In this document: one piece after another, positions 7,553 to 18,156 of the stretch | How the letters are laid out: every line of letters begins with the position of its first letter | How positions within the stretch are numbered: position 1 is the stretch's first letter | Assembly: GCA_022827685.1 (NCBI GenBank) | Contig: JAJEIH010000066.1 | Coordinates: 1-64,000 of the forward strand | Length of the DNA stretch: 64,000 nt | Source of the DNA: Alphaproteobacteria bacterium | GTDB taxonomy: Bacteria > Pseudomonadota > Alphaproteobacteria > Bin95 | Direction: 5' to 3' | Made by a program: the position numbers and the translations under genes | The notes under the pieces: model-generated | Seen by the model: the letters and a program-made list of their open reading frames with translations, nothing else | What the model was told of the DNA's origin: nothing | The model's database searches: none

Positions 7553-8707
7553 TCAATGCCCGAAGGCGGGCATCACGTCCTTCGCCACGCGGTCGAACTG
7601 CTCCAGCATCTGGGCGGTCGGCGTGCCCATGCTGGTGGAGAGGTTGATGTGCTCCATGCCGGGGTAGCGCTCTTCCAGCTGCTTCAGGCGCTCGACCAGC
7701 TCCTCGGCAGTGCCCGCGAACCAGGCGCCGAGGTCCATGAAATGCTCCAGCCTCGGCACGCCGTTCCCGTACCAGCCGCCCCGGCGCGACGCCGCCTTCA
7801 CGCCTTCGGGCGAAATGCCCGGCACGAAGCCTAGCGGCGCGAATATCTTCACATGCTCCTCGTAGAGCGGGGTCATCTCGCGGACCGCCTGCTCTTTGGT
7901 GTCCGCCAGATAGAAGAAGATCCCGATCGTCAGGTTCTCGCCGAGTTCCAGATCGAGGCCGGCGCGGGCCGCCGCGTCCCGGTAGCCCTGGATCGGCCCC
8001 TCGGCCATGGTCGCCGCGCCGCCGCCGACGGCGCCCTTGATGCCGTGCCGGACCATGAAGTCCAGCCCGCGCGGATTGGCGCTCACCACCGGCTGCCAGC
8101 ATTCCACCGGCAGGTTGACCGGGCGCGGCACCAGCGTGATCTCCTCCAGGTCATAGCCCCGATAGGGCACGCGCGGCGGCAGGGTGTAGTGGCTGCCCTC
8201 GTGGCGGAAGCTCTCCTCGTTGAACGCCTTGAACATGATCTCGACCTGCTCCTCGAACAGGTCCCGGTTGGCGGTCTGGTCCTGCATCGGCGCGCCGAAG
8301 GTCTCGACCTCGCGGGTGTGGTAGCCACGCCCGACGCCGAACACGGTGCGCCCCTCTGTCAGGATGTCGGCTGTGGCGAAATCCTCCGCCAGGCGGAGCG
8401 GGTGCCACATCGGCGCGATGTTGAAGCCGCAGCCGATCCTGAGCGAGCGCGTGATATGGGCGAGATGCACCGCGCACATGAGGATGTTCGGGATACATTC
8501 ATAGCCTTCGTGCTGGAAATGGTGCTCCGCCAGCCAGAGCGTGTCGAAGCCGATCTCGTCCAGCTTCTTCGCCACCGCATCGGTCTTGGCGAATACGGAG
8601 GCGAGGTCCTCGTTCGAGTAGCGCCGCTCATCGGCGGGGGTCGCATCCTGGCCCCGGTCGGGCAGGTCGATATGGCCCGGATAGACGGTGGTGAACTTGC
8701 GGATCAT
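7553..8707 (-). CDS. LLM-class flavin-dependent oxidoreductase
   Basis: This encodes 384 residues with the bacterial-luciferase TIM barrel. The N-terminal strand is followed by DTLWLAEHHFQHEGY (the WxxEHH motif of FMN-dependent members), then IGCGFNIAPMWHPLRLAED and GVGRGYHTREVETFG. Such enzymes oxidise or cleave carbon compounds with reduced FMN supplied by a reductase. The start ATG 8707 is preceded by GGAG. No reductase lies beside it. Two further LLM proteins occur at 27.2 and 29.1 kb. Confidence 0.85.
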   Translation of the reverse strand: MIRKFTTVYPGHIDLPDRGQDATPADERRYSNEDLASVFAKTDAVAKKLDEIGFDTLWLAEHHFQHEGYECIPNILMCAVHLAHITRSLRIGCGFNIAPMWHPLRLAEDFATADILTEGRTVFGVGRGYHTREVETFGAPMQDQTANRDLFEEQVEIMFKAFNEESFRHEGSHYTLPPRVPYRGYDLEEITLVPRPVNLPVECWQPVVSANPRGLDFMVRHGIKGAVGGGAATMAEGPIQGYRDAAARAGLDLELGENLTIGIFFYLADTKEQAVREMTPLYEEHVKIFAPLGFVPGISPEGVKAASRRGGWYGNGVPRLEHFMDLGAWFAGTAEELVERLKQLEERYPGMEHINLSTSMGTPTAQMLEQFDRVAKDVMPAFGH

Positions 8708-8798
8708 GCGAATCTCCAGGAGAGCCGGACGCCTGCGGCGCCGGGCGGAAGGCAAGGCGGAAACGCTCTACGCCGGGAGCCGGGCAAGCGGGGAAAGC

Positions 8799-8890
8799 TG
8801 GCGGACAGGGAGGGATTCGAACCCTCGGTACGCCTGTTGACGTACGACGGATTAGCAATCCGCTGGTTTAAGCCACTCACCCACCTGTCC
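8799..8890 (-). tRNA. tRNA-Ser (anticodon GCT)
   Basis: On the minus strand the acceptor arm GGACAGG (from 8890) pairs with CCTGTCC, followed by G and an encoded CCA (8801-8799). The anticodon stem-loop CGGATTGCTAATCCG places GCT in the loop. The long variable arm (GTACGTCAACAGGCGTAC) is typical of class II tRNA-Ser. GGTTCGAATCC is the T arm. Confidence 0.95.
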
Positions 8891-9027
8891 CGAAAGCCGG
8901 CGAGACTTACAGAATCCAGGCCCCCGGCGTCAACGCCCAAACGGGGATGAGAAACCCGCCGGCCGGTCTTCGAACCGGCCCGCGGGATATGCTACACTCC
9001 GCCCGGCGCAACCCCGCGAGATGCTTC

Positions 9028-9558
9028 ATGATGCGTTCCTGCCTCATCGCCGCCGCCATCGCCGCGCTCCTTGCCGGTTGCGGCGATAGCAAGATAGAGC
9101 ACGACTATCCCGACCCGCTGTATCGCCACCTGCCGGGAAGCCAGGGCCACTCCTACCTCCCGAAGGAAGGCGCGCAGGGAATCTTCGGCGAGGGCGGCAT
9201 CAATCTGCTCGGGGGAGACAGGCAGCAGGGCGGCGGCTCCGGGATCGGCGTCAACAGTTTCCTGTGGCGCGCTTCGCTCGACACGCTGTCCTTCATGCCG
9301 CTGGCGTCGGCGGACCCCTTTGGCGGCGTCATCATCACGGAGTGGTTCGCGCCGCCCGAAACGCCGAACGAACGCTTCAAGGTCACGGTGTATATCCTCG
9401 ACAGGCAGCTTCGGGCTCACGGCCTGAAGGTTGCGGTATTCCGCCAGGAAAAGGGCGAAGCCGGCTGGGTCGATGCGGCGGTGGAGAGCGCCACGCACAC
9501 CGAAATCGAGAACAACATCCTGGTCCGGGCGAGGGAACTGCGCATCGCCAGCCTGTAG
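9028..9558 (+). CDS. DUF3576 lipoprotein
   Basis: This encodes 176 residues. MMRSCLIAAAIAALLAGCGD is a lipoprotein signal with the lipobox LAGC. The mature part has FLWRASLDTLSFMPLASADPFGGVIITEW, the hallmark of the alphaproteobacterial DUF3576 family, which is nearly always found just upstream of leuS as here (24-bp gap). Such proteins are predicted outer-membrane lipoproteins of unknown role; closeness to lptE hints at envelope biogenesis. The start could instead be the second Met at 9031 or an earlier one. Confidence 0.85.
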   Translation: MMRSCLIAAAIAALLAGCGDSKIEHDYPDPLYRHLPGSQGHSYLPKEGAQGIFGEGGINLLGGDRQQGGGSGIGVNSFLWRASLDTLSFMPLASADPFGGVIITEWFAPPETPNERFKVTVYILDRQLRAHGLKVAVFRQEKGEAGWVDAAVESATHTEIENNILVRARELRIASL

Positions 9559-9582
9559 CATCCGGGGACACGGAGCGCCTTC

Positions 9583-12135
9583 ATGGCCCGATACGACCAC
9601 CGCGAAGCCGAGCCTTACTGGCGCGGGCAATGGGAAGAAGCCGGCTGCTTCACGGCCCGCGAGGATGCTTCGCGCCCGAAATACTACGTGATGGAGATGT
9701 TCCCCTATCCCTCGGGGCGCATCCATATGGGCCATGTGCGCAATTTCACGCTGGGCGATGTCGTCGCCCGCTACAAGCGCGCCCGGGGCTTCAACGTGCT
9801 GCACCCGATGGGCTGGGACGCCTTCGGCCTGCCGGCCGAGAACGCCGCCTTCGAGGCCGGCGTCCATCCCGGCGTCTGGACGCGCCGGAACATCGCCACC
9901 ATGAAGGCGCAGCTTTCGACCATGGGCCTCTCCTACGACTGGGACCGGGAGCTTTCGACCTGCGAGCCCGAATATTTCAAGCATGAGCAGGCGATGTTCC
10001 TCGACTTCCTGGAGAAAGGGCTTGCATACCGGCGCAAGTCCTGGGTCAACTGGGACCCGGTCGAGAACACCGTGCTTGCCAATGAGCAGGTGATCGACGG
10101 CCATGGCTGGCGTTCGGGCGCGCCGGTGGAGCGGCGGGAGCTGGCCCACTGGTTCCTGAAGATCACGGCCTATAGCGACGAATTGCTCGAGGCGCTCGAC
10201 GGGCTGGACCGCTGGCCGGACCGCGTGCGGCTGATGCAGGCGAACTGGATCGGCCGCTCGGACGGCGCGCGGGTCGGTTTCCGACTCAAGGGGCGCGCCG
10301 ATACGCTCGAGGTCTTCACCACCCGGCATGATACGCTGTTCGGCGCCTCCTTCATGGCGATCTCGCCGGACCATCCGCTCGCGCAGGAAATCGCGGCGAA
10401 AGACCCGGACATGGAAGCCTTCATCGCCGAATGCCGCAGCCTCGGCACCAGCGAGGCCGCAATCGAGCAGGCGGAGAAGCGCGGCCGGGATACCGGGCTG
10501 AGGGCCCTGCATCCGTTCGACGACGGCGTGGAACTGCCTGTCTATGTCGCGAATTTCGTGCTCATGGACTATGGCAGCGGCGCCATTTTCGGCTGCCCCG
10601 GCCATGACCAGCGCGACCTCGATTTCGCCCGCGCCTACGGCCTGCCGGTGCTCCCCGTCGTCTGCCCGCCCGACGCGGACCCCGGGAGTTTCGAGATCGC
10701 GGAGGAGGCCTATACCGGCGACGGGCGGCTCATCAACTCGTCCTTCCTGGACGGACTCGACGTGCCGGAGGCAAAGCGCAGCATGGGCGAGCGGCTGGAG
10801 GCGCTGGGGCTCGGCGAGCGCACGGTGCAGTATCGCCTGCGGGACTGGGGCGTCTCCCGCCAGCGCTACTGGGGCTGCCCGGTGCCGGTCATCCATTGCG
10901 GCGCCTGCGGCATCGTGCCCGTGCCGCGCGCCGACCTGCCCGTCACGCTGCCCGATGACGTGACCTTCGATGCGCCCGGCAATCCGCTGGACCGGCACCC
11001 GACCTGGAAGCACGTCCCCTGCCCGTCCTGCGGCGCCCCCGCCGAGCGCGAGACCGACACCTTCGACACGTTCTTCGAGTCGTCCTGGTATTTCGCCCGC
11101 TACTGCTCGCCGGGCGTCGAGGACCGGCCGTTCGACCGCGAGGCCGTGGATTACTGGATGCCGGTGGACCAGTATATCGGCGGCGTCGAGCACGCAGTGC
11201 TGCATCTGCTCTATTCCCGCTTCTTCAGCCGGGCCATGAAGGAATGCGGCTATATCGGCGTGGATGAACCCTTTGCCGGCCTGTTCACCCAGGGGATGGT
11301 CTGCCACGAGACCTACCGGGCCCAGGACGGGGGCTGGCTGCAGCCGAACGAGGTGGAAGACGACGGCAATGGCGGCAAGCGCCGGCTGTCGGACGGGGCG
11401 CCGGTTTCGGTCGGCCGCTCCGAGAAGATGAGCAAGTCGAAGAAGAATGTCGTCGATCCCGAGGAGATCATCGAGCGCTACGGCGCCGATGTGGCCCGCC
11501 TGTTCATGCTCTCTGACAGCCCCCCGGCGCGCGACCTGGACTGGACCGAAGCGGGCGTGGACGGCGCATGGCGCTATCTCAACCGGCTCTGGCGGCTGGT
11601 GGAGGAGGCGCCGGACGCGCCTGCGGGCGCCGGAACGAGCGATGCGGCGGAGGCGCTGAGGAACGTCGCCCACAGGACCGTGGACGCGATGACCGGCGAC
11701 CTCGAACGCTTCCACTTCAACCGGGCGGTGGCGCGGGTCCGCGAGCTGACCAATGCGCTGGCGGACGCCCTGCCGGCCGCCGACCCGGCGATGGCGGCCG
11801 CATATCGCGAGAGCATCGGGACGGCCGTGCGGCTGATCGCCCCGATGACGCCTCATCTGGCGGAAAGCTGCTGGCGAAGGCTCGGCGGCGAGGGCCTGCT
11901 TGCCGACCAGCCCTGGCCGGCCGCCGACCCTGCGCGGCTCACCGAGGAGATCGTGGTGCTCCCCGTGCAGGTGAATGGCAAGCTGCGCGGCCAGCTGGAG
12001 GTCGCGCGCGGCCTGGAGGCGGCGGACGTCGAGGCGGCAGCGCTCGCCCTTGCCGGCGTGCAGCGGCAGCTCGAAGGCAAGGCGCCCCGCCGCGTCGTCG
12101 TCGTGCCCGACAAGATCGTCAATGTCGTGGCCTGA
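9583..12135 (+). CDS. leuS: Leucyl-tRNA synthetase
   Basis: This encodes 850 residues, full length for a bacterial LeuRS. It charges tRNA-Leu with leucine in the cytoplasm. The class I signature appears as [11 protein letters not shown] (41-51, HxGH form) and EKMSKSKKN (KMSKS at 615-619). The editing domain lies between, with [12 protein letters not shown]. Zinc-type cysteine pairs HCGAC and CPSC are visible. A start ATG follows closely on the DUF3576 stop. The end overlaps the lptE start by 14 bp, so the operon is translationally coupled. Confidence 0.98.
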   Translation: MARYDHREAEPYWRGQWEEAGCFTAREDASRPKYYVMEMFPYPSGRIHMGHVRNFTLGDVVARYKRARGFNVLHPMGWDAFGLPAENAAFEAGVHPGVWTRRNIATMKAQLSTMGLSYDWDRELSTCEPEYFKHEQAMFLDFLEKGLAYRRKSWVNWDPVENTVLANEQVIDGHGWRSGAPVERRELAHWFLKITAYSDELLEALDGLDRWPDRVRLMQANWIGRSDGARVGFRLKGRADTLEVFTTRHDTLFGASFMAISPDHPLAQEIAAKDPDMEAFIAECRSLGTSEAAIEQAEKRGRDTGLRALHPFDDGVELPVYVANFVLMDYGSGAIFGCPGHDQRDLDFARAYGLPVLPVVCPPDADPGSFEIAEEAYTGDGRLINSSFLDGLDVPEAKRSMGERLEALGLGERTVQYRLRDWGVSRQRYWGCPVPVIHCGACGIVPVPRADLPVTLPDDVTFDAPGNPLDRHPTWKHVPCPSCGAPAERETDTFDTFFESSWYFARYCSPGVEDRPFDREAVDYWMPVDQYIGGVEHAVLHLLYSRFFSRAMKECGYIGVDEPFAGLFTQGMVCHETYRAQDGGWLQPNEVEDDGNGGKRRLSDGAPVSVGRSEKMSKSKKNVVDPEEIIERYGADVARLFMLSDSPPARDLDWTEAGVDGAWRYLNRLWRLVEEAPDAPAGAGTSDAAEALRNVAHRTVDAMTGDLERFHFNRAVARVRELTNALADALPAADPAMAAAYRESIGTAVRLIAPMTPHLAESCWRRLGGEGLLADQPWPAADPARLTEEIVVLPVQVNGKLRGQLEVARGLEAADVEAAALALAGVQRQLEGKAPRRVVVVPDKIVNVVA

Positions 12136-12640
12136 GACGCTTGCGGCCGCTGTCGCCGGGCTGCTGCTCGGCGCCATGCTCGCCGGCTGCACCCTCGAGC
12201 CCGTCCATGCGCGCCGGCCCCAGCAGGGACCCGACGTCACCGCGGCCATGGCGCAGGTTGAGGTGGAGCCGATTCCGGACCGGGTCGGCATGCTGCTGCG
12301 CCGCCGGCTCGAGCAACGCCTGGCGCCGGGCGGAGCCCGCCTTCCCGCGGAATACCGGCTGCGCGTTCAGCTGCGCTCGGCTTCGGCCGGCGCGCTCATC
12401 GGCAAGAGCGACAGGGTAACCCGCTCCGATCTCAAGCTCACCGCCGAGTTCGAGCTCACCAGGAGCGGCAGCGACCAGCCGGCGCTGCGCGGCTGGGCGC
12501 GCTCCGTACACAGCCACGATGTGCTGGATTCCGCCTTTGCGACGCGGGCGGCGGAGCGCGCGGCGCGCGAGCGCGGCGTGGAAGCGTTGAGCGCCCAGAT
12601 CGCGCGGCGTCTTGCGCTCTTTTTCCGCAGCGGGAAATAG
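12122..12640 (+). CDS. lptE: LPS-assembly lipoprotein LptE
   Basis: This encodes 172 residues. The signal [17 protein letters not shown] has the lipobox LAGC, and the mature start C-T-L-E-P-V-H matches the C-x-x-x-P-hydrophobic opening of LptE. LptE plugs the LptD barrel and helps insert lipopolysaccharide into the outer membrane. The gene sits between leuS and holA, the conserved location in Alphaproteobacteria, and overlaps leuS. Sequence similarity in this family is low, so the call leans on synteny. Confidence 0.85.
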   Translation: MSWPETLAAAVAGLLLGAMLAGCTLEPVHARRPQQGPDVTAAMAQVEVEPIPDRVGMLLRRRLEQRLAPGGARLPAEYRLRVQLRSASAGALIGKSDRVTRSDLKLTAEFELTRSGSDQPALRGWARSVHSHDVLDSAFATRAAERAARERGVEALSAQIARRLALFFRSGK

Positions 12641-12645
12641 GCCGG

Positions 12646-13764
12646 ATGAAGATCGCCGGCCGGCAGATCGCCGCGTTCCTGCGCGATGCGCCGCCGCCCG
12701 AACTGCTCGCCGTTCTTCTCTACGGACCCGACGAAGGGCTGGTGCGGGAGCGCGCCCGCCTGCTGGCCGGCAAGGTCGTCGAGGACATCGGGGATCCCTT
12801 CCGGGTCGCGACGCTCACCGGGCCGGACCTGAAGGCGGACCCGGCGCTGCTGGCCGACGAGGCGGCCGCCATTTCGCTCACCGGCGGCAAGCGGCTGGTG
12901 CGGCTGCGCACCGCCGGCGACGACTGCGCGAAGGCGCTTGAGGCCGTTCTGGACGGTCCCGCCGCCGAGGCGCTGATCGTGGTCGAGGCGGGCGATCTTC
13001 CGCCGCGCTCCAGGCTGCGCAAGCTGGCCGAAACGCACGGTCGCGCCGCCGCCTTGCCCTGCTATGCCGATGACGACGACGCCGTCTCCCGGCTGGTGGA
13101 GCACGCCGTGCGGAGCGCCGGCGCGACAATCGAGCCGGACGCGCTCGCCTTCGCCGCCGACCATCTCGGCAACGACCGGATGACAACCCGCATGGAAGCG
13201 GAAAAGCTCGCGCTCTATGCCGGCGATGGCGGCACGATCACGCTCGAGGACGCCGTGGCCTGCATCGGCGATTCCGCGGTGCTTTCCCTGGACGACATCG
13301 CCTTCGCCGCGGGCGCGGGCGACCTGTCCGCGCTCTCGACCGCGCTCGACCGGGCGGCTGCCGAGACCGCGGCGCCCGTCTCGATCCTGCGCGCCGCGGG
13401 GCGCCACTTCCAGCGGCTGGATGCAGCGCAGGCGCTCATCGCCGCCGGCGCAGATGAACGAAGCGCCATGACGCGGTTGCGGCCTCCGGTTTTCTTCCGG
13501 CGCCGGGAGGCCTTCCGCAGCCAGCTCCGCCGCTGGCCGCAGGCCCGCATCCTCGCGGCCCTTGCCCGGCTCAACCGGGCTGAAATCGACTGCAAGACCA
13601 CCGGCCTGCCGGACCGCGCGATCGCCGAGCGCACCCTTTTCGAGCTGGCCCGGATGTCTCAGCGGGGCCGGGGCCCGCGCCGCGCTCAGGCAGCTCCGGC
13701 AATGGCGAGGAAATCGGCGGCGGACAGGCTCGCGCCGCCGACCAGCGCGCCGTCCACGTCATAA
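12646..13764 (+). CDS. holA: DNA polymerase III subunit delta
   Basis: This encodes 372 residues. It is the clamp-loader subunit that opens the beta clamp. [17 protein letters not shown] (26-42) is the expected Walker-A-like region, and [18 protein letters not shown] matches the delta helical domain. It starts 5 bp after lptE. The final residues (after [16 protein letters not shown]) are low-complexity and overlap the convergent tpiA gene by 79 bp (13686-13764), so this tail is probably dispensable read-through. Confidence 0.93.
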   Translation: MKIAGRQIAAFLRDAPPPELLAVLLYGPDEGLVRERARLLAGKVVEDIGDPFRVATLTGPDLKADPALLADEAAAISLTGGKRLVRLRTAGDDCAKALEAVLDGPAAEALIVVEAGDLPPRSRLRKLAETHGRAAALPCYADDDDAVSRLVEHAVRSAGATIEPDALAFAADHLGNDRMTTRMEAEKLALYAGDGGTITLEDAVACIGDSAVLSLDDIAFAAGAGDLSALSTALDRAAAETAAPVSILRAAGRHFQRLDAAQALIAAGADERSAMTRLRPPVFFRRREAFRSQLRRWPQARILAALARLNRAEIDCKTTGLPDRAIAERTLFELARMSQRGRGPRRAQAAPAMARKSAADRLAPPTSAPSTS

Positions 13765-14420
13765 GGAGCCAGCAGCGCCGCCGCGTTGTCGGGCTTGACC
13801 GAGCCTCCGTAGAGGATGCGGGTCCCTGCGCCCCGCTCGCCCAGCGCGGCGCGCAATGCGGCATGGACGGCGACGACTTCATCCACGGTCGGCGTGCGCC
13901 CGGTGCCGATCGCCCAGACCGGCTCGTAGGCGACCACCGTGTTCTCGGGCCGGGCGCCTTCCGGCAGTGAGCCCAGAAGGCTTGCGGCCACGACCGCTTC
14001 CGCCCGGCCCGCATCCCGCTCCTCGGCGGTCTCGCCGACGCAGACGATGGCGACCAGGCCCGCCCGGTGCGCCGCCGCCGCCTTCGCGCGCACGACGGCA
14101 TCGGATTCGCCGTGGTCGGCGCGGCGCTCGGAATGGCCGGCGATGACATGAGAGCAGCCGGCATCGGCCAGCATCCCGGCCGATATGTCGCCGGTATGCG
14201 CGCCTGCCTCCTCCGCGTGACAGTCCTGCCCGCCGAGCGCGACCCGGCTGACCGAGAGCACGGACGCGACCGGCGCCAGCAGGGTCGCCGGCGGGCAGAC
14301 CAGCAGTTCCGCCGCTCCTTCCGGCGCCGCGGCCAGCGACCGCGCGAGTGCCAGGCCGTCGGCGGCGAGGCCGTTCATCTTCCAGTTGCCCGCAATCAGC
14401 GGGCGGCGGGCGGCGGTCAT
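13686..14420 (-). CDS. tpiA: Triosephosphate isomerase
   Basis: This encodes 244 residues. It interconverts dihydroxyacetone phosphate and glyceraldehyde 3-phosphate. All catalytic residues are in place: N12 and K14 (GNWKMN), H96 (AGHSERR), E166 ([13 protein letters not shown]), with the phosphate loop [11 protein letters not shown] and closing GALVGGASL. The ATG overlaps the stop of malonyl-CoA decarboxylase upstream as ATGA. The 3' end lies antisense to holA for 79 bp. Confidence 0.97.
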   Translation of the reverse strand: MTAARRPLIAGNWKMNGLAADGLALARSLAAAPEGAAELLVCPPATLLAPVASVLSVSRVALGGQDCHAEEAGAHTGDISAGMLADAGCSHVIAGHSERRADHGESDAVVRAKAAAAHRAGLVAIVCVGETAEERDAGRAEAVVAASLLGSLPEGARPENTVVAYEPVWAIGTGRTPTVDEVVAVHAALRAALGERGAGTRILYGGSVKPDNAAALLAPYDVDGALVGGASLSAADFLAIAGAA

Positions 14421-15769
14421 CGGGTCTTCTTCTCCTGCTTTCCGGCCAGCGCGCGCACGGCCGACGACATGGCGATCCGCCCCTCGCCCTTGTAGGCCTC
14501 GTGGTTCGCCTCGATCATGTCGCTCCGGTAGAGGTAGTTGATCATGACGCCGGCCGACTGGGCGCGCCCGTCCTCGGAGACATTCGCCAGCCAGTTCAGC
14601 CGCTCCATGCGCGCCCCGTTCGAGAGGTGGAAATGCGCGACCGGATCGGCCACCCGGCCCTTGCGCCGGGCGTGGACGAGATAGCGCGCCACCGCTCGCA
14701 GCACCGGTCCCTTCGCCGCTTCGGCGGCCTCCGGGTTCTCCCACCATCCCGGCTTCGCCAGCGCGGCCTCTACCACGCGGTCGGGATTGTCTTTCAACCA
14801 GCGCCCGAAGCCCGGAATCGGCGAGAGCGTGGCGAAGGTCTTGAGGTTGGGCAGTTCGGCGCGCAGATCGTCCACCACGCGCTTGATGAGGAAATCGCCG
14901 AAGGCGATGCCGGCAAGGCCGCGCTGGGCGTTCGATATCGAATAGAAGACAGCAGTATCGGCGCGCGACGCATCGCCGACCGGGCTCTCCTCGTCGAGCA
15001 GCGCGTGGACATTGTCCGCGAGCCCCGTCTCCAGCGCGACCTCGACGAAGATCAGCGGCTCATCCGGCATGCTGGGGTGGAAGAAGGCGTAGCAGCGCCG
15101 GTCCGAGTCGAGCCGGTTCTTCAGGTCCTGCCAGCTCCGGATGGCATGCACCGCTTCATAGTCGATAAGCTTCTCCAGCAGCGAGGCCGGGGCGTTCCAG
15201 TCGATCCGCCGGAGCTCCAGGAAGCCCGCATCGAACCAGCTTGCGAGCAGATGCTTCAGGTCCTTCTCGAGACCCGAGAGCGCCGCATCCTCGCGCGCGA
15301 AGCGCATCAGGTCGTAGCGCAGGTCCACCAGGAACTTCACGCCGTCGGCCAGCGCATTGAACTGCCGCAACAGGCGTTCGCGCGGCGCATTCAGCGCATC
15401 CCGGAGCGCCTCTTCCGCAGCCGCCCGGCGATCCGGCGCCGCCGCTTCCAGCGCCGCCACCGCCCGCCCGACCGCTACAGGGTCCCGGTCGAACTCGGTC
15501 GCCAGAATGGTCAGATAGCGGCGGCGGCCGGTCTCCGACAATTGCAGGTAGGCCCTGCCGAGCTCGGCAGCGCGGCCGCGGGCCGAGACCTCCCCGCCGC
15601 GCCCCTCCAGGCAGGCCCAGAAGCGTTCGCGTATGCGTTCGGCATCGCTCTTCGTCAGATCCGGGTCGGGGTCGAGGCCGTCGCCGCCGATGAGCCCGCG
15701 CACGGCTTCTTTCAGCCCCGCGAGCGTGCGGTCGAACAGTCGGGAGACCTCTGCTTCGGACTGGCTCAT
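14417..15769 (-). CDS. Malonyl-CoA decarboxylase
   Basis: This encodes 450 residues. It converts malonyl-CoA to acetyl-CoA and CO2. The N-terminal helical domain (to about 150) is followed by the acetyltransferase-like catalytic domain: [18 protein letters not shown], then [26 protein letters not shown] and the conserved [18 protein letters not shown], which contains the catalytic-type His. The stop overlaps tpiA and the start overlaps nnrDE as ATGA, so the three genes are cotranscribed. Confidence 0.95.
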   Translation of the reverse strand: MSQSEAEVSRLFDRTLAGLKEAVRGLIGGDGLDPDPDLTKSDAERIRERFWACLEGRGGEVSARGRAAELGRAYLQLSETGRRRYLTILATEFDRDPVAVGRAVAALEAAAPDRRAAAEEALRDALNAPRERLLRQFNALADGVKFLVDLRYDLMRFAREDAALSGLEKDLKHLLASWFDAGFLELRRIDWNAPASLLEKLIDYEAVHAIRSWQDLKNRLDSDRRCYAFFHPSMPDEPLIFVEVALETGLADNVHALLDEESPVGDASRADTAVFYSISNAQRGLAGIAFGDFLIKRVVDDLRAELPNLKTFATLSPIPGFGRWLKDNPDRVVEAALAKPGWWENPEAAEAAKGPVLRAVARYLVHARRKGRVADPVAHFHLSNGARMERLNWLANVSEDGRAQSAGVMINYLYRSDMIEANHEAYKGEGRIAMSSAVRALAGKQEKKTR

Positions 15770-17238
15770 GTCGTGTGCATCCTGCGGAGAACGGCCGGCA
15801 ACATGTCCGGCAGGTCCTCCGCAATCAAGCCCGGCCCGAAGGCTGCCGCCGCCTCTCCATGCAGCCATGTTGCCGCAGCAGCAGCCTCGAAGGCGGGCAT
15901 GCCCTGCGCCATCAGGCCCACCGCCATGCCCGCCAGCACGTCGCCGCTGCCGGCGGTTGCGAGCCAGGGCGGCGCGTTCGCCGAAATGGCGGCCCGCCCG
16001 TCCGGCGCGGCAACTACGCTGTCGGCGCCCTTGAGCAGCACGGTCCAGCCGCTTGCCGCCGCAGCCGCGCGCGCCCTCGCAAGCCGGTCGCCGCCGAACG
16101 GGAAGAGGCGCGCGAACTCGCCGTCATGGGGCGTCAGCAGCCCGGCACCACCCCTGCCCTGCGACAGCCGCCCGGCCATTGCCGTCAGCGCGTCGGCGTC
16201 CAGCACGACGGCGCCGGCGCGCGCACAGGCCGCTTCCACGGCATCAACCGTTTCGGGTCCGAGGCCAGCGCCGGGCCCGACCAGCACGGCATTCTTGCGC
16301 CCGTCCTCCAGCATGCGCCGGAAGTCCTCCGGTCCGCTCCGCCGCACGACCAGCGCGCCGGGCAGGGAGACCGCATAGACCGGCCATGCCTCGTCGGGCG
16401 CGGAGACGGTGACGAGGCCCGCGCCGGCGCGCATGGCGCCCCTTGCCGCCAGCCGGGCCGCGCCGGTCGTGTCCGCTCCGCCCCAGACGACCGCATGGCC
16501 GCGCGTGTATTTGTGGCTCTCCGGCCCCGGAACGGGCAGCGTCCACAAATCCGGGCCGTTCTCGAAGGCGGTGGGGCCGATCTCGTCCAGCACCGCCTCC
16601 GGAATGCCGATATCGGAGACCTCGACTTCCCCGCAATAGAGCCGCCCCGGAAGCAGCAGATGGCCCGGCTTCTTGCGGAAGAAGGTCACCGTCAGATCAG
16701 CGCGGGGCGCATGGCCCAGCACCGCACCGCTGTCTCCGGCAATCCCGCTCGGCAGGTCCACGGCGACCAGCGGCAGGCCTTCCACTGCTTCCAGGGCCTC
16801 CTGCGCCGCGCCCGAGACCGGCCGTTTCAGCCCGGCTCCAAAGAGCGCGTCGATGACGAGCCGGGCGTCCCCCGGCGCTCCGGGACCGAGCGGCTCGACC
16901 GGTCCCTGCCATGTTTTCGCCGCCTCGGCTGCATCGCCCGCGAGCGCCTCCCGGCAGCCCAGCAGCGCCACGCGCACCCGCCAGCCGGCGGCTCGCAGAC
17001 ATTCCGCCGCAATGAAACCGTCGCCGCCATTGTTGCCGGGCCCCGCCAGCACCAGCACGGGCCGCGGACTCCAGCGCCGGCGCACCGCATCGGCGATGGC
17101 GGCGCCGGCATGGCGCATCAGCTCGAAACCGGGACGCCCGCGGTCAGCCGCCAGCCGGTCGGCCCGGCCCATCTCCCCGACCGTCAGCAGGGCCGAGCGG
17201 CCGCGCATTGCGGGAGCGGCCGGTTCGTTCAGTCCCAT
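15766..17238 (-). CDS. nnrDE: Bifunctional NAD(P)H-hydrate repair enzyme
   Basis: This encodes 490 residues in two domains. The N-terminal epimerase (about 1-215) has LVLAGPGNNGGDGFIAAECL and LVIDALFGAGLKRPVSG. The C-terminal ADP-dependent dehydratase has ESHKYTRGHAVVWGG, LTPHDGEFARLFP and NAPPWLATAGSGDVLAGM with the catalytic Asp. Together they repair hydrated NADH and NADPH. It overlaps the Nudix gene upstream by 10 bp. The start MGLNEPAAP was preferred over much longer upstream openings, which run into the tRNA. Confidence 0.95.
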   Translation of the reverse strand: MGLNEPAAPAMRGRSALLTVGEMGRADRLAADRGRPGFELMRHAGAAIADAVRRRWSPRPVLVLAGPGNNGGDGFIAAECLRAAGWRVRVALLGCREALAGDAAEAAKTWQGPVEPLGPGAPGDARLVIDALFGAGLKRPVSGAAQEALEAVEGLPLVAVDLPSGIAGDSGAVLGHAPRADLTVTFFRKKPGHLLLPGRLYCGEVEVSDIGIPEAVLDEIGPTAFENGPDLWTLPVPGPESHKYTRGHAVVWGGADTTGAARLAARGAMRAGAGLVTVSAPDEAWPVYAVSLPGALVVRRSGPEDFRRMLEDGRKNAVLVGPGAGLGPETVDAVEAACARAGAVVLDADALTAMAGRLSQGRGGAGLLTPHDGEFARLFPFGGDRLARARAAAAASGWTVLLKGADSVVAAPDGRAAISANAPPWLATAGSGDVLAGMAVGLMAQGMPAFEAAAAATWLHGEAAAAFGPGLIAEDLPDMLPAVLRRMHTT

Positions 17239-17918
17239 TCCATGACGCGCCTGCCGTAGAGCGTCTTCACGACCGGCACCGGGCGGCTCATGTCGTGCAG
17301 CCTGTCCTCGGCGAGGCGCGACTCGATTTCCCTGAGCACGAGCGCGGTGATCGGCCGGAGCTTCAATCGCTGTGCATCGGCAAGCCGGACCCAGTGGAGT
17401 TTCAGCAACTCGCCCGAGCCTTCGCTCAGGTCGCCGCGCACATGCTCTGCGTCGATCACGAAAAACCTTGCGTTGAAACGACGCGGACGGCCGGGCGGCG
17501 TCACGGCCCGGTGGATATAGGTCAGCCTGTCGAGCGCAGGAGCATGGCCGCTGTCGTAGAAATGCCGCCAGTCGTCCGAAAGGCCGCCCGGCCGCACGCC
17601 ATTGACAGGCTCGCCCACGATCAGCCCCGCTTCCTCGAAGGTCTCGCGCACCGCCGCCAGCGCCAGCGCCCTCGCCCGACGCGCGGTCGCGGACGAACGC
17701 AGCCTCCGTTCGACCTCCGGGCGCAATTCCCGGGCCGCCGGCGCGTGGCCGTCCTGGCGGTCCACCCTGCCGCCGGGAAACACATAATGCTCCGGGTAGA
17801 AAACGTGGCCCTGCGAACGCTCGCCCATCACCACTTCGCCGGTCTCCCGGCGGAGGATGACGAGGGTGGCCGCGTCGCGGATCGGCGTCCTGGGCCGCCG
17901 GTCGCCGCCTGCCTTCAT
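17229..17918 (-). CDS. Nudix hydrolase
   Basis: This encodes 229 residues. YVFPGGRVD opens the Nudix fold and AVRETFEEAGLIV carries the REUxEExGU core (RETFEEAGL). The gap between the Gly and the core is larger than in the compact 23-residue box, as in the longer RNA- or CoA-pyrophosphohydrolase-like group with an inserted helix. The nucleotide substrate is unknown. It overlaps nnrDE, which would place it in a metabolite-repair operon. The start was set at ATG 17918 to keep it clear of the tRNA-His gene. Confidence 0.88.
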   Translation of the reverse strand: MKAGGDRRPRTPIRDAATLVILRRETGEVVMGERSQGHVFYPEHYVFPGGRVDRQDGHAPAARELRPEVERRLRSSATARRARALALAAVRETFEEAGLIVGEPVNGVRPGGLSDDWRHFYDSGHAPALDRLTYIHRAVTPPGRPRRFNARFFVIDAEHVRGDLSEGSGELLKLHWVRLADAQRLKLRPITALVLREIESRLAEDRLHDMSRPVPVVKTLYGRRVMEWD

Positions 17919-17942
17919 CCGCGCCCCGCCCCGGACGGGTCG

Positions 17943-18020
17943 TGGGGTGCCCAACCGGATTTGAACCGGTGACCTCCTGGACCACAACCAGGCGCTCTAA
18001 CCGACTGAGCTATGGGCACC
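17943..18020 (-). tRNA. tRNA-His (anticodon GTG)
   Basis: On the minus strand GTGCCCA (18019-18013) pairs with TGGGCAC, followed by C73 and encoded CCA. An extra 5' G at 18020 can pair with C73, as expected for tRNA-His. The anticodon loop TTGTGGT gives GTG, and GGTTCAAATCC is the T arm. Confidence 0.95.
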
Positions 18021-18156
18021 ACGCGGAAAGCCTCGCAAGGAAGGACGCCATCTAGGCCGTCCACCCCCCGAAGGTCAAGACCGGGGGCGGTTGCGCCCAT
18101 AGCCGCCGCAGCCCGGACCGACTAACCTTTCGTCCACCGACCGGCGCCCGCCCACC

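Noticed and set aside
8992-12291. A 1,099-codon open frame antisense to leuS
   Set aside because: It lies across a clear leuS. Its composition (His-, Arg- and Gly-rich) is that of a GC-rich antisense shadow, and no domain is recognisable.
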